Shown: in pieces, positions 1 to 6,917 of the stretch
Layout: the number at the start of each line of letters is the position of its first letter
Numbering within the stretch: the stretch's first letter is position 1
Source: Bacillota bacterium
Lineage (GTDB): Bacteria > Bacillota_C > Negativicutes > JAEYSJ01
Length of the DNA stretch: 22,373 nucleotides
NCBI GenBank assembly: GCA_023434855.1
Contig: JAEYSJ010000161.1
Location: 1-22,373, forward strand
Reading direction: 5' to 3'
Notes under the pieces: generated by a model
The model's input: the letters and a program-made list of their open reading frames with translations, nothing else
Told to the model about the DNA's origin: nothing
Database searches by the model: none
Made by a program: the position numbers and the translations under genes

Positions 1-1449
1 TGCTTGTACTGTGGAAATAAGGTCATGGTGCGGGAGGCAATGCAGCAAAATAATATCAGGTTTGATGTAATACTTACCGGCGTTGGATTTAACAAGATTA
101 CTGTAATAAAAGTAATTCGCCAGCTAGCCCCCCATTTTGATCTCAAAGAAGCTAAAGATTTAATCGATACAACACCGTCTGTTATCCAGAGGGGTGTTTC
201 TTATGCGGTGGCCGAAGACAGTCGTTTGCGATTGGTAAATGTCGGCGCTCAGGCCGAGATCGTGGCAGCGGGAGCACAACGGGAGATTTTGATAGACACA
301 GCAAAAAACGATCAGGTAAGAAATAAGATCCGTGGCTCGGGAAAGAGTCATATAAAGTTTTGGATATTTTGGCTGCTCGTTTTTGGACTAATATCTTATT
401 GGACAAAGTACCCTTCATTTCTGTACGAAAAATTAATCTATGGTGAAATTATGGATTCAAGCTTAAATTCTGACGGAACGGTCTGGATTTTAACCGACTG
501 GTCTTATAAATTTAATTATTCTATAAACTATGTTAATAAAACCAAGCTTATGTTTTGCAAAACGAATTTATATCTGTATGACCCCATTCAAAAAACAGTT
601 TTAAAGACTATTACCACTAGTTATGATGCTCCGCCGCCTGACCGTATTAAGTTGTGTCAAGACAAAGACAGGCTTTGGCAAATTGGCCCGGACACAGTTG
701 CTGTTTATGATGCAAAGACTGGTGAAGAGCTCCAAAATACGGACAGCTTTATAGGTAATCACAAAGAACTTAGTCCTGGGATAGCTAATACGGATTTTAC
801 ATACTTTCCTAACACTTTTATTATAGAAACGAGAGACTCCAGCAAGTTTTGTTATTTTATCGATGAAAATCTTATTATACCTGATGAGGCAGATTTAGTC
901 GCACAAAAAGTCTATCAGCATTATGAGAATATAAAACTAAATAGTGTTTTGGCTTTGCTGAAAGAGTCATCAAATAGTTTGAGAGAAAAGCTGTACAGTA
1001 TCAAAGGAACTGTTCCGGCGTTGGTTGATACTGTTATGTGGGATCATCACCGGTTTGCCGGTTTGCAATATGGTGAGCTGAGCTCTGACAAGGAAATAAG
1101 TGCAGTACCCTCAAGTTCGCAAGATACTTATCTCGAACCTTTGATCGTATATCAGGATCAAGATATCGCTTTTATTCTTTCGCAAAAGCAGGCCGGCGCA
1201 GAATCGGACAGAATGTTGACCTGTGTAGATTCAACAGGGACAAAGAAATGGGTTGTCCAACAAGACCAGCTATTTCCGGACTTGAAGCTTACAAAAAGTA
1301 ATCCAATGCCTGTTAGTGCGTTGGAATGGATTTTGAAAGGTGAAAGACAGGGAAATATTTTTGTTCTTACATTTAAGCACTTCGGCGTTTTAGGTTTTGA
1401 CGTGTCGTCAGGAAAGAAGCTTTGGGAGTTACAACTAACTGATGATTAG
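1..1449 (+). CDS. Membrane protein, 5'-partial: zinc-ribbon end, L7/L12-like domain, TM helix, propeller-like exterior
   Basis: The reading frame is open from the first base and begins C-L-Y-C-G, the second knuckle of a CxxC zinc ribbon, so the true start lies upstream of the window. Next comes about 65 residues resembling the C-terminal domain of ribosomal protein L7/L12 (FDVILTGVGFNKITVIKVIR, then KEAKDLID and a GAQAEI ending). A short linker leads to one hydrophobic helix (FWIFWLLVFGLISYW, near residue 120). The rest, about 340 residues, is probably extracytoplasmic and carries PQQ/propeller-type repeats (LTCVDSTGTKKW, LGFDVSSGKKLWE). I know no characterised protein with this order of domains. 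A sensor or scaffold role is possible, but function is unknown. The downstream TPR lipoprotein has its own ribosome binding site. Confidence 0.8.
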   Translation, partial: CLYCGNKVMVREAMQQNNIRFDVILTGVGFNKITVIKVIRQLAPHFDLKEAKDLIDTTPSVIQRGVSYAVAEDSRLRLVNVGAQAEIVAAGAQREILIDTAKNDQVRNKIRGSGKSHIKFWIFWLLVFGLISYWTKYPSFLYEKLIYGEIMDSSLNSDGTVWILTDWSYKFNYSINYVNKTKLMFCKTNLYLYDPIQKTVLKTITTSYDAPPPDRIKLCQDKDRLWQIGPDTVAVYDAKTGEELQNTDSFIGNHKELSPGIANTDFTYFPNTFIIETRDSSKFCYFIDENLIIPDEADLVAQKVYQHYENIKLNSVLALLKESSNSLREKLYSIKGTVPALVDTVMWDHHRFAGLQYGELSSDKEISAVPSSSQDTYLEPLIVYQDQDIAFILSQKQAGAESDRMLTCVDSTGTKKWVVQQDQLFPDLKLTKSNPMPVSALEWILKGERQGNIFVLTFKHFGVLGFDVSSGKKLWELQLTDD

Positions 1450-1542
1450 CATTACTATTGAATTCGCAACGGCATAATAAGGCCGATATCTCGCGTAAAT
1501 TCATGCTAGTATATGATTGCGGTAGTGAAGGAGGGAATATTT

Positions 1543-2346
1543 ATGATCTCCCCAAGGAGATTCTTTGTCTCTTTAGCGGCGTTACTTATATTAACTATGG
1601 TATTCTCCGCCTGCGACAAGCAACGTGATCCAGCCCAACTCAGCGATGATGAACAAATCGTTTATTATACGGACCAGATAAATAAAACCGGAGATTGGTA
1701 TGCATTTTATAACCGGGGGCAGGCATACTACCGAAAGCAGCAATATGACTTGGCCATTGCTGACTATACCCAGGCCATAGAACGTTCTTACACCGGTCGC
1801 AATGCGTCAATTAATATGGAACGGACAATCAGACGACGCGCAGATGCATTTAACAACCGGGGAAATGCCTATGACCAAAAAGGACAATATGATTTGGCGT
1901 TTATTGATTATAACAAAGCGGTGGAACTTAATCCCAGCGATCCATATCCGTACAATAACCGCGGAATTATATTCGATAAAAAAGGAGAATACGATTTAGC
2001 CATTGCAGACTATACCAAAGCAATCGAAATTGATCCCAAGGATCCGAATGCGTACAACAACCGGGGAAACTCTTATAACCATAAAAATCAATATGATTTG
2101 GCAATTGCCGATTGTACCACGGCCATAGAAATTGCCCCTGCATTTGAAAAGCCATACATCAACAGGGGAAATGCATACGCTGGAAAAAGGCAATATGATT
2201 TAGCAATTGCTGATTATACCAAAGCGATTGAACTTGATCCAAAGTCTGCTGCTGCCTATAACAATCGGGGATTGGTATACAAGGCACAAGGGCAATATGA
2301 TTTGGCCAAAGCCGATTTTGATAAGGCCGAACTTAACAAACATTGA
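1543..2346 (+). CDS. TPR-repeat lipoprotein
   Basis: An in-frame upstream ATG exists at 1513, but AAGGAGGG at 1528-1535 sits about 8 bases before the ATG at 1543, so the start is placed there. The N-terminus is a lipoprotein signal: MISPRR, a hydrophobic core, then FSAC with the lipid-modifiable Cys at residue 24. Six tetratricopeptide repeats follow, each with NRG near the first helix and QYDLAIADYTKAIE-type second helices. The helices should form a protein-binding superhelix outside the cytoplasmic membrane. Repeats 3-6 are close in sequence, suggesting recent duplication. Partner and process are unknown. The neighbouring metallo-hydrolase is 58 bases downstream with its own ribosome binding site. 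Confidence 0.88.
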   Translation: MISPRRFFVSLAALLILTMVFSACDKQRDPAQLSDDEQIVYYTDQINKTGDWYAFYNRGQAYYRKQQYDLAIADYTQAIERSYTGRNASINMERTIRRRADAFNNRGNAYDQKGQYDLAFIDYNKAVELNPSDPYPYNNRGIIFDKKGEYDLAIADYTKAIEIDPKDPNAYNNRGNSYNHKNQYDLAIADCTTAIEIAPAFEKPYINRGNAYAGKRQYDLAIADYTKAIELDPKSAAAYNNRGLVYKAQGQYDLAKADFDKAELNKH

Positions 2347-2404
2347 GGCAATTGGTATCGCCGGATAAATTAGTGCGGAAGAAAGATTAAAGGGGGCAAA
2401 CTAA

Positions 2405-3142
2405 ATGAAGATAGCCGCTGGAGTCAAGATGCTGGAAATACCAGCCAATGTCATGGGAATGCCAAGTATCGTTTATCCAACGTTGATTTACGATAATGAA
2501 ACAGTAATTTTAGTAGATGCCGGATATCCCGGACAGCTAGGCCAAATTCGCGCAGCAATAGAAGATGCAGGTGTACCATTTGTCAACCTCAACAAGATAA
2601 TTATCACACATCATGATGTGGACCATATTGGCAGTCTTTCAAGTATTCTGAGTGAGCTGCCTGAAAACGTCAAAGTTGTAGCCCATGAAGAAGAAAAACC
2701 GTATATTCAAGGTGAGAAGCGTCCCCTTAAAGTGGCTCAGCTTGAGGTGAAGCTTGAATCACTGCCGGTGGAGATGAAAGCGATTTGCGAAAAGCTAAGA
2801 GCGTTTTATCAGAACAACACCGTCAGCGTTGATGAAACGGTAATTGATGGCGAGGATTTACCGTGGTGTGGCGGAATTACTGTCATTTACACACCTGGCC
2901 ACACTTTAGGACATATTTGTCTATATCTTAAGCAAAGTAAGACACTCATTGCCGGGGATGTTTTAACTGTTGAAGGAGGTAGACTTGTTAAAACCTCTGA
3001 TTCTGCTACTTTTGATATAGACTTAAATATAAAGTCTTTGAAAAAACTGACAGAATATGATATTGAAACCGTAATCTGTTATCATGGCGGACTATATAAG
3101 GATAATGCTAGCCAGCGCATCAAAGAATTAGCACATAGCTAA
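2405..3142 (+). CDS. Metallo-beta-lactamase-fold hydrolase
   Basis: The 245-residue protein has the metallo-beta-lactamase fold signature in order. These are VDAG near residue 40, the metal motif H69-H-D71-V-D73-H74 followed by IGS, TPGHTLGH near residue 165, AGDVL, and a C-terminal YHGG. The first motif reads HxDxDH rather than HxHxDH, a variant common in the glyoxalase-II/YflN-like branch. The fold normally binds one or two Zn, Fe or Mn ions and hydrolyses thioesters, lactones or phosphoesters. The substrate cannot be read from sequence. AGGGGGC at 2391-2397 supports the ATG at 2405. There is no signal peptide, so it is likely cytoplasmic. Confidence 0.88.
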   Translation: MKIAAGVKMLEIPANVMGMPSIVYPTLIYDNETVILVDAGYPGQLGQIRAAIEDAGVPFVNLNKIIITHHDVDHIGSLSSILSELPENVKVVAHEEEKPYIQGEKRPLKVAQLEVKLESLPVEMKAICEKLRAFYQNNTVSVDETVIDGEDLPWCGGITVIYTPGHTLGHICLYLKQSKTLIAGDVLTVEGGRLVKTSDSATFDIDLNIKSLKKLTEYDIETVICYHGGLYKDNASQRIKELAHS

Positions 3143-3223
3143 ATCGAAAAAAGATTATCTGGTCTTACATAAGGGATGTTCAGGCTTGATTTACATTATA
3201 TTGACTTATTTGAAACAAACTCT

Positions 3224-3236
3224 CTGACAATGTCAG
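3224..3236. repeat. Short palindrome in 182-base convergent gap
   Basis: CTGACA-A-TGTCAG is a perfect 6-base inverted repeat around one base. It lies between the convergent ends of the metallo-hydrolase and the TrmB-type regulator. No U-tract follows it, so it is not a clear terminator. A protein-binding site or chance are both possible. The rest of this gap shows nothing recognisable. Confidence 0.25.
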
Positions 3237-3324
3237 TAAGCACGACAATTATGATGAAACATAGTCGAACCGTAGTTCTTTCAGGGAAATTTTTTGTTTC
3301 TACAATAAAAGTAGTAATGTCTCG

Positions 3325-4125
3325 TTAAAAAGCTGTTTTCATTTCAGATAATATCTCAGAAATCATTTGTGTAGCAATATTTTGCTTGCTTTCTCTTTCA
3401 ATAAGACGATTAACTAATACATCATGAAATATGTAGTCTTCTAATAAATAAATATGAATAGGATCAACGGTGTAAAAGGCATTGCTATTATGTTCTGCGG
3501 AATGACCATATAATAATTCTGCACTATCTATTGAAAGAATAAACCAATTTTTTTTATCAAAACTAGTATGGAATTTATTTACCCGGTGTTTGTCTAATGT
3601 GTTGATCGGCTGGGGTATTTCAAATGTTATACCGTGAATATCACAACCACGCTCTTGACAATCCTGTAAATCAGCGAGCAAAGTTGAATACATTGGATTC
3701 CAAATCGAGATAATTACTTTGTGTTTCGCTTTCCGCAGCAAGTTACGGCAAAAAGCTAATATATTTGACTCTCCTTTTACTGTTGAGACATAAATGTCTT
3801 GAGAATTTTGCGCTTCTATTGCCTTAAGTTCTTTGTCTACATAGTTATAGACAGTAAACCACGTTTCACGTGCTTGTTCTAAAAAAACACTTGCCGGTAA
3901 TGCGGTATAATTCTTTATACCATTACTTGTTTCTTCTAACATCACAATCCCTCGCATGGACAAGGAATCCAAGATGTCGTAGATTCTTGTGCGGGGTATC
4001 TCTGCTTTTTTACTTATTTTATAGGCATTTGCTGTTCCTAGACTTAATAAAGCAGTGTAAGTTTTAGCTTCATATTGGGTTAATCCAAAGTTTTGCAAAT
4101 TAGCTAATAATGATTCATCTATCAT
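3325..4125 (-). CDS. TrmB-family transcriptional regulator
   Basis: The 266-residue protein begins with a TrmB-type winged helix (about residues 15-78: LTQYEAKTYTALLSLG, a KISKKAEIPRTRIYDILDSL recognition region, and a wing ending NGIKNYTALP). A short coiled segment follows (about 80-107). The C-terminal half is of the phospholipase-D-like TrmB effector type (TVKGESNILAFCRNLLRKA, then KVIISIWNPMYSTLLADL). Family members bind a small ligand, often a sugar, and repress or activate nearby transport genes. It is divergent from the two TSUP permease genes and shares a 320-base control region containing tandem palindromes, so it is the likely regulator of those genes and possibly itself. The ligand is unknown. 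AAAGGAAAA upstream supports the ATG at 4125. Confidence 0.85.
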   Translation of the reverse strand: MIDESLLANLQNFGLTQYEAKTYTALLSLGTANAYKISKKAEIPRTRIYDILDSLSMRGIVMLEETSNGIKNYTALPASVFLEQARETWFTVYNYVDKELKAIEAQNSQDIYVSTVKGESNILAFCRNLLRKAKHKVIISIWNPMYSTLLADLQDCQERGCDIHGITFEIPQPINTLDKHRVNKFHTSFDKKNWFILSIDSAELLYGHSAEHNSNAFYTVDPIHIYLLEDYIFHDVLVNRLIERESKQNIATQMISEILSEMKTAF

Positions 4126-4171
4126 CTTTATTTTCCTTTCTTATTTTCTGTCGCCATTCATATTCTATATA

Positions 4172-4201
4172 TTGACAAAGTGGGAAATGAATATTTATAA
4201 T
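4172..4201 (+). promoter_or_regulatory. Near-consensus sigma-A promoter for the TSUP pair
   Basis: TTGACA at 4172-4177 and TATAAT at 4196-4201 are both perfect hexamers separated by 18 bases, reading toward the permease genes. Predicted transcription start is near 4208, which leaves an unusually long leader of about 235 bases before the first start codon. I see no recognisable riboswitch in that leader. Confidence 0.75.
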
Positions 4202-4202
4202 A

Positions 4203-4240
4203 TAGTTGTAACTATAGTGGTTACTATTATTAGTATAACT
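4203..4240. promoter_or_regulatory. Tandem palindromic operator candidates
   Basis: TAGTTGTAACTA (4203-4214) is followed without a gap by TAGTGGTTACTA (4215-4226), and a third partial copy TAGTATAACT lies at 4231-4240. Each full copy is TAGT-N4-ACTA. The array begins directly after the -10 box, so protein bound here would block initiation. The TrmB-type regulator encoded next door is the obvious candidate binder (inference). Confidence 0.6.
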
Positions 4241-4445
4241 GATATCTTAAAAAAATCAAAGAAAAAGAATGAAATTACTCAATCATAACAGTCTTTACAA
4301 TTTGCCGAAAAGCGGTTAAACGAATTATAGCTCTTGCTACTATAGAGAAATGGATGCGTTTATATCGGACGTAAAAGTTTGTATGTGATCTTAAGGTCGC
4401 TTTTCTTTCATTTTGAGCCTTGAGAGCATGAGAGGAGTAGTTAAT

Positions 4446-4805
4446 ATGGTAAACAAAATTATAGCCATATTTGTTGGTATATCCGGAGGAGTGGCTGCCG
4501 GCTTGATTGGGATTGGCGGAGGGATTATTATGGTTCCATGTATGGTATCCTTTTTAGGTTTGTCGCAGCATATCGCTCATGCTACTTCGCTAGCAGCTAT
4601 TGCACCTCTTGCAATTATAAGTGCTGCTATTTATAACAACTATGGGAATTTAGATATTTCTTTAGCCGTATTATTTGCAATTGGTGGAATGGCGGGAGCA
4701 TATATTGGTTCTTCACTTATGCCTTACATTAATCCCAACATGTTAAAACGTTTGCTTGCTGTAGTATGCATATTAACAGCAGTAAAGATGGGAGTTGGTT
4801 TATAA
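4446..4805 (+). CDS. Half-size TauE/SafE (TSUP) permease, subunit 1
   Basis: This is a 119-residue, very hydrophobic protein holding a single TSUP repeat. It has the glycine-rich loop GLIGIGGGIIMVP, the conserved ATSLAAIAPLAIISA helix, the GNLD turn, and a terminal membrane helix (KRLLAVVCILTAVKMG). Full TSUP permeases have about 250 residues and two such repeats, and export sulfite, sulfoacetate or related organosulfur or organic acid anions. An ATG at 4428 is in frame, but AGGAG at 4433-4437 fits the ATG at 4446. The stop overlaps the next start by one base (TAATG), so the two halves are probably made together and pair in the membrane. Substrate unknown. Confidence 0.85.
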   Translation: MVNKIIAIFVGISGGVAAGLIGIGGGIIMVPCMVSFLGLSQHIAHATSLAAIAPLAIISAAIYNNYGNLDISLAVLFAIGGMAGAYIGSSLMPYINPNMLKRLLAVVCILTAVKMGVGL

Positions 4806-5215
4806 TGGTCATAATAATATTATCGATCATGACAGGTCTGATTACAGGTATACTTAGCGGCATGTTGGGAATAGGCGGTGGGGCGATTATGGTTGTTATC
4901 GCAATATCCATACTCCATGTTTCTCAACATGGAGCTCAAGCTGCGGCACTGGCAGCCATTGTTCCAACAGCGATTATTGGAGTCGTTAAACATCATAGCA
5001 ACGGCTTAGTAAATTATAAAATTGGTATTTATTTGGCGATTGGAGGCATTATTGGAAGCTTCTTTGGTGCGTACCTGGCTAATATACTTGATGAATTTAT
5101 GTTAAGGAAAGTATTCAGTATATTCTTTGGCCTTATAGGTATTCAATTACTTATGACTTCATTTAAGACACAAGTAAAAGAAAATAAAGATACAAAATTG
5201 GAGACGTTAAAATGA
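4805..5215 (+). CDS. Half-size TauE/SafE (TSUP) permease, subunit 2
   Basis: This is a 136-residue membrane protein with the second TSUP repeat (GMLGIGGGAIMVV, QAAALAAIVPTAIIGVVKH, GLVNYKIG, then GGIIGSFFGAYLA) and a charged C-terminal tail. The ATG at 4805 overlaps the stop of subunit 1, so translation is probably coupled. Both genes keep their own glycine-rich motif and a natural C-terminal helix. They look like a genuine two-gene permease rather than one gene broken by a frameshift. Its own stop is an ATGA whose ATG opens a 6-codon frame (MSNKIF) from 5212, possibly a remnant of a third coupled gene. Confidence 0.85.
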   Translation: MVIIILSIMTGLITGILSGMLGIGGGAIMVVIAISILHVSQHGAQAAALAAIVPTAIIGVVKHHSNGLVNYKIGIYLAIGGIIGSFFGAYLANILDEFMLRKVFSIFFGLIGIQLLMTSFKTQVKENKDTKLETLK

Positions 5216-5333
5216 GTAACAAAATCTTTTAAATACTAGATAATTTAAAGGGGAAATAACTCAATATATAGAATATCAAACCATAAAGCTATATGAAGCA
5301 CTAGATATTAAAAACCATAAAGGAGCGGATAAG

Positions 5334-5765
5334 ATGATTCATTCACGAAATATTATTTTTGTTACTCTGTTACTATTATTGCTTTGCGGGACGTGCTATG
5401 CAGAAACTAAGGAAATTATTACAGAAGGAACTTATGTTATGGGCGAAAACGATACTCCTGCTATTGCAGAGCAAAGAGCATTAGCGGCAGCTAAACATGA
5501 TGCATTTGCACAAGCCAAAACTTACATAGAAAGTTATTCAAAAACAGTTAACCCCAAAATAACAAAAGAAGAAATAAGAACTATTGCAGAAGAATCAATC
5601 CAAACTACTGTATTAGATAAAAAACGCATTTATAACCAGGAAGGAACATTAACTTTCTGGGTAAAAGCAAAATGCGTTATTGATACAAATACTCTTAATC
5701 AACAATTAAAGAATAATTGGAAATATATTGATAGCGTCAGTTTGAAAAATAAAATGAGCGCATAA
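5334..5765 (+). CDS. Secreted protein with FlgT-like N-terminal domain
   Basis: AAGGAGCGG precedes the ATG at 5334. Residues 1-23 form a signal peptide with a poly-leucine core and a likely cleavage after CYA. The mature part (EGTYVMGENDTPAIAEQRAL, then AAKHDAFAQAKTYIESYS, IRTIAEESIQT and FWVKAKCVID) resembles the small FlgT N-terminal/LPP20-like domain found in many envelope proteins of diderm Bacillota. It probably acts in the periplasm or at the cell surface. Exact role is unknown. The gene ends 5 bases before a guanidine-I-like RNA whose 5' strand is missing. The last residues (SLKNKMSA) could therefore be a recombinant tail. Confidence 0.72.
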   Translation: MIHSRNIIFVTLLLLLLCGTCYAETKEIITEGTYVMGENDTPAIAEQRALAAAKHDAFAQAKTYIESYSKTVNPKITKEEIRTIAEESIQTTVLDKKRIYNQEGTLTFWVKAKCVIDTNTLNQQLKNNWKYIDSVSLKNKMSA

Positions 5766-5768
5766 AAA

Positions 5769-5832
5769 GTCTGGTCCGAGAGAAAACGCACAGCAAAATG
5801 TGTATACGGAAGGGTAAAAGCCTGGGGAGAGA
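5769..5832 (+). ncRNA. Guanidine-I (ykkC-type) riboswitch-like element, 5' strand not found
   Basis: Three conserved blocks of the guanidine-I aptamer occur in order. CTGGTCCGAGAG lies at 5771-5782, and a variable hairpin CACA/TGTG at 5789-5802. ACGGAAGGGTAAAAGCC continues into TGGGGAGAGA at 5806-5832. The usual 5' block (CTAGGGTTCCG type), which pairs with the 3' strand to form P1, is not visible upstream; that place is occupied by the end of the preceding gene. The family binds guanidinium and turns on exporters and degradation genes. Here it may be a broken remnant or a divergent variant. The recognition rests on remembered consensus. Confidence 0.62.
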
Positions 5833-5857
5833 TATCTACAATGATTTCTCTCTTTTT
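5826..5857 (+). terminator. Intrinsic terminator at the end of the guanidine-I-like RNA
   Basis: GAGAGA (5827-5832) pairs with TCTCTC (5847-5852) across a 14-base loop and is followed by five T. The left arm is also the 3' end of the riboswitch-like element. This is the standard arrangement in which a folded aptamer prevents termination. Without the aptamer's 5' strand the terminator would form by default. Confidence 0.5.
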
Positions 5858-5914
5858 GCTTTATTACGATGTCGATTTTTGTTGAATGTATTTAAAAGAA
5901 CATAAGGAGATTAA

Positions 5915-5950
5915 GTGCTAATCCCAAAAAGCAGACAAACTATTTTTTAA
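5915..5950 (+). CDS. Possible 11-residue leader peptide
   Basis: AAGGAG at 5904-5909 is five bases before GTG at 5915, which opens MLIPKSRQTIF and stops at 5948-5950, directly before the AGGAG of the next gene. This could be a leader peptide coupling translation to the metallo-hydrolase, the truncated start of a lost gene, or chance. Confidence 0.25.
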   Translation: MLIPKSRQTIF

Positions 5951-5964
5951 AGGAGCGCATGATT

Positions 5965-6831
5965 ATGAAAGACGTTAGTAAAGTTGGTGACAGAGGAGTC
6001 ATTTTTACGTTCGATGATGATATATCAGTATACCTAATCCATGCAGATGAAAATTGGTTTTTATGTGATACTCACCTAGGACCGCATTCCATGAAATATG
6101 TAAAAAATTATATGTCGGTGCAATCAAATAAGAATAAGGAAGATGTTATCGTATTTAACAGTCATTCGGATTGGGATCACATATGGGGGAATTGCGCGTT
6201 CCGGGGAGAAATCATCATTGGGCATGAAACGTGCCGAAACAGGATGAAAGAAATTGGGCAGTTTGATTTGCTGCGGTTGACTGAGTATCACCGTGGAAAG
6301 ATAGACTTAGTGTTACCATCTTTAACGTTTAGCGATAGAATAACATTTGCGGAAGCTGATATAGAATTTATCTATGCACCGGGGCATACGATCGATTCTT
6401 CGGTTTGCTTTGACAGGAAGGACTCAGTGCTGTTTGTTGGGGATTTAGTCGAATACCCAATCCCGTATTTGGATTTTGATGACTTGGATGCATACATAAA
6501 AACGTTAGATTTTATTAAAAATTTTCCGGCAAAAGTTAAGGTATCTTCACATTCCGGTATAATTGATAATGCGTTAATTGAACGTAATATTACATATATA
6601 ATGAATATTTCTAACAGCAATCCGATTGACCCTAATGTTTATCAAGAATGCCCAGACGTTCATAACTTTAATATCAATAATAGATTGTTTTTAAGGTATG
6701 AAAACATGGTTAGAGAAAAGCTGAGGGATAATTTTGACTACAACTTATTCAGAAAGAATTTTGATGACTTGAAAAAAATTGATTATACGGATTTACAAGA
6801 AGCTTTGGAATTTTATTTTGTACATTTATAG
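5965..6831 (+). CDS. Metallo-beta-lactamase-fold protein
   Basis: An ATG at 5959 lies only 3 bases after AGGAG (5951-5955), so the ATG at 5965 with 9-base spacing is preferred, giving 288 residues. The fold is shown by the metal motif H67-S-D69-W-D71-H72 with IWGN, then APGHTIDSS, FVGDLVEYP and SSHSG. As in the other metallo-hydrolase of this window, the second His of HxHxDH is replaced by Asp. The C-terminal 80 residues (from about NPIDPNVYQ) are a charged helical extension beyond the core fold. It is cytoplasmic. The substrate is not deducible. The riboswitch-like RNA upstream hints at guanidine-linked control, but this is weak because that RNA looks incomplete. Confidence 0.82.
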   Translation: MKDVSKVGDRGVIFTFDDDISVYLIHADENWFLCDTHLGPHSMKYVKNYMSVQSNKNKEDVIVFNSHSDWDHIWGNCAFRGEIIIGHETCRNRMKEIGQFDLLRLTEYHRGKIDLVLPSLTFSDRITFAEADIEFIYAPGHTIDSSVCFDRKDSVLFVGDLVEYPIPYLDFDDLDAYIKTLDFIKNFPAKVKVSSHSGIIDNALIERNITYIMNISNSNPIDPNVYQECPDVHNFNINNRLFLRYENMVREKLRDNFDYNLFRKNFDDLKKIDYTDLQEALEFYFVHL

Positions 6832-6917
6832 CCTATAATAACTGTTGCGTGGCCACAGTCTAACCGGATTTGTATGTTTTGAATTTCAGTTAAAAATAGT
6901 AATCGTTTATGCACTTT

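Noticed and set aside
1680..2340. Regularly spaced similar DNA segments, considered as a tandem or CRISPR-like array.
   Set aside because: They are the codons of the TPR repeats in one continuous reading frame; spacing and content follow the protein repeat.
5735..5770. ATAGCGTCAG inside the end of the secreted-protein gene, considered as a divergent 5' strand of the guanidine-I-like RNA.
   Set aside because: It lacks the TTCCG part and cannot form a convincing P1 with TGGGGAGA; left open only for a covariance-model test.
6832..6917. ACTGT...ACAGT near 6840-6858 as a terminator between convergent genes.
   Set aside because: Only five pairs and no U-tract on either strand.
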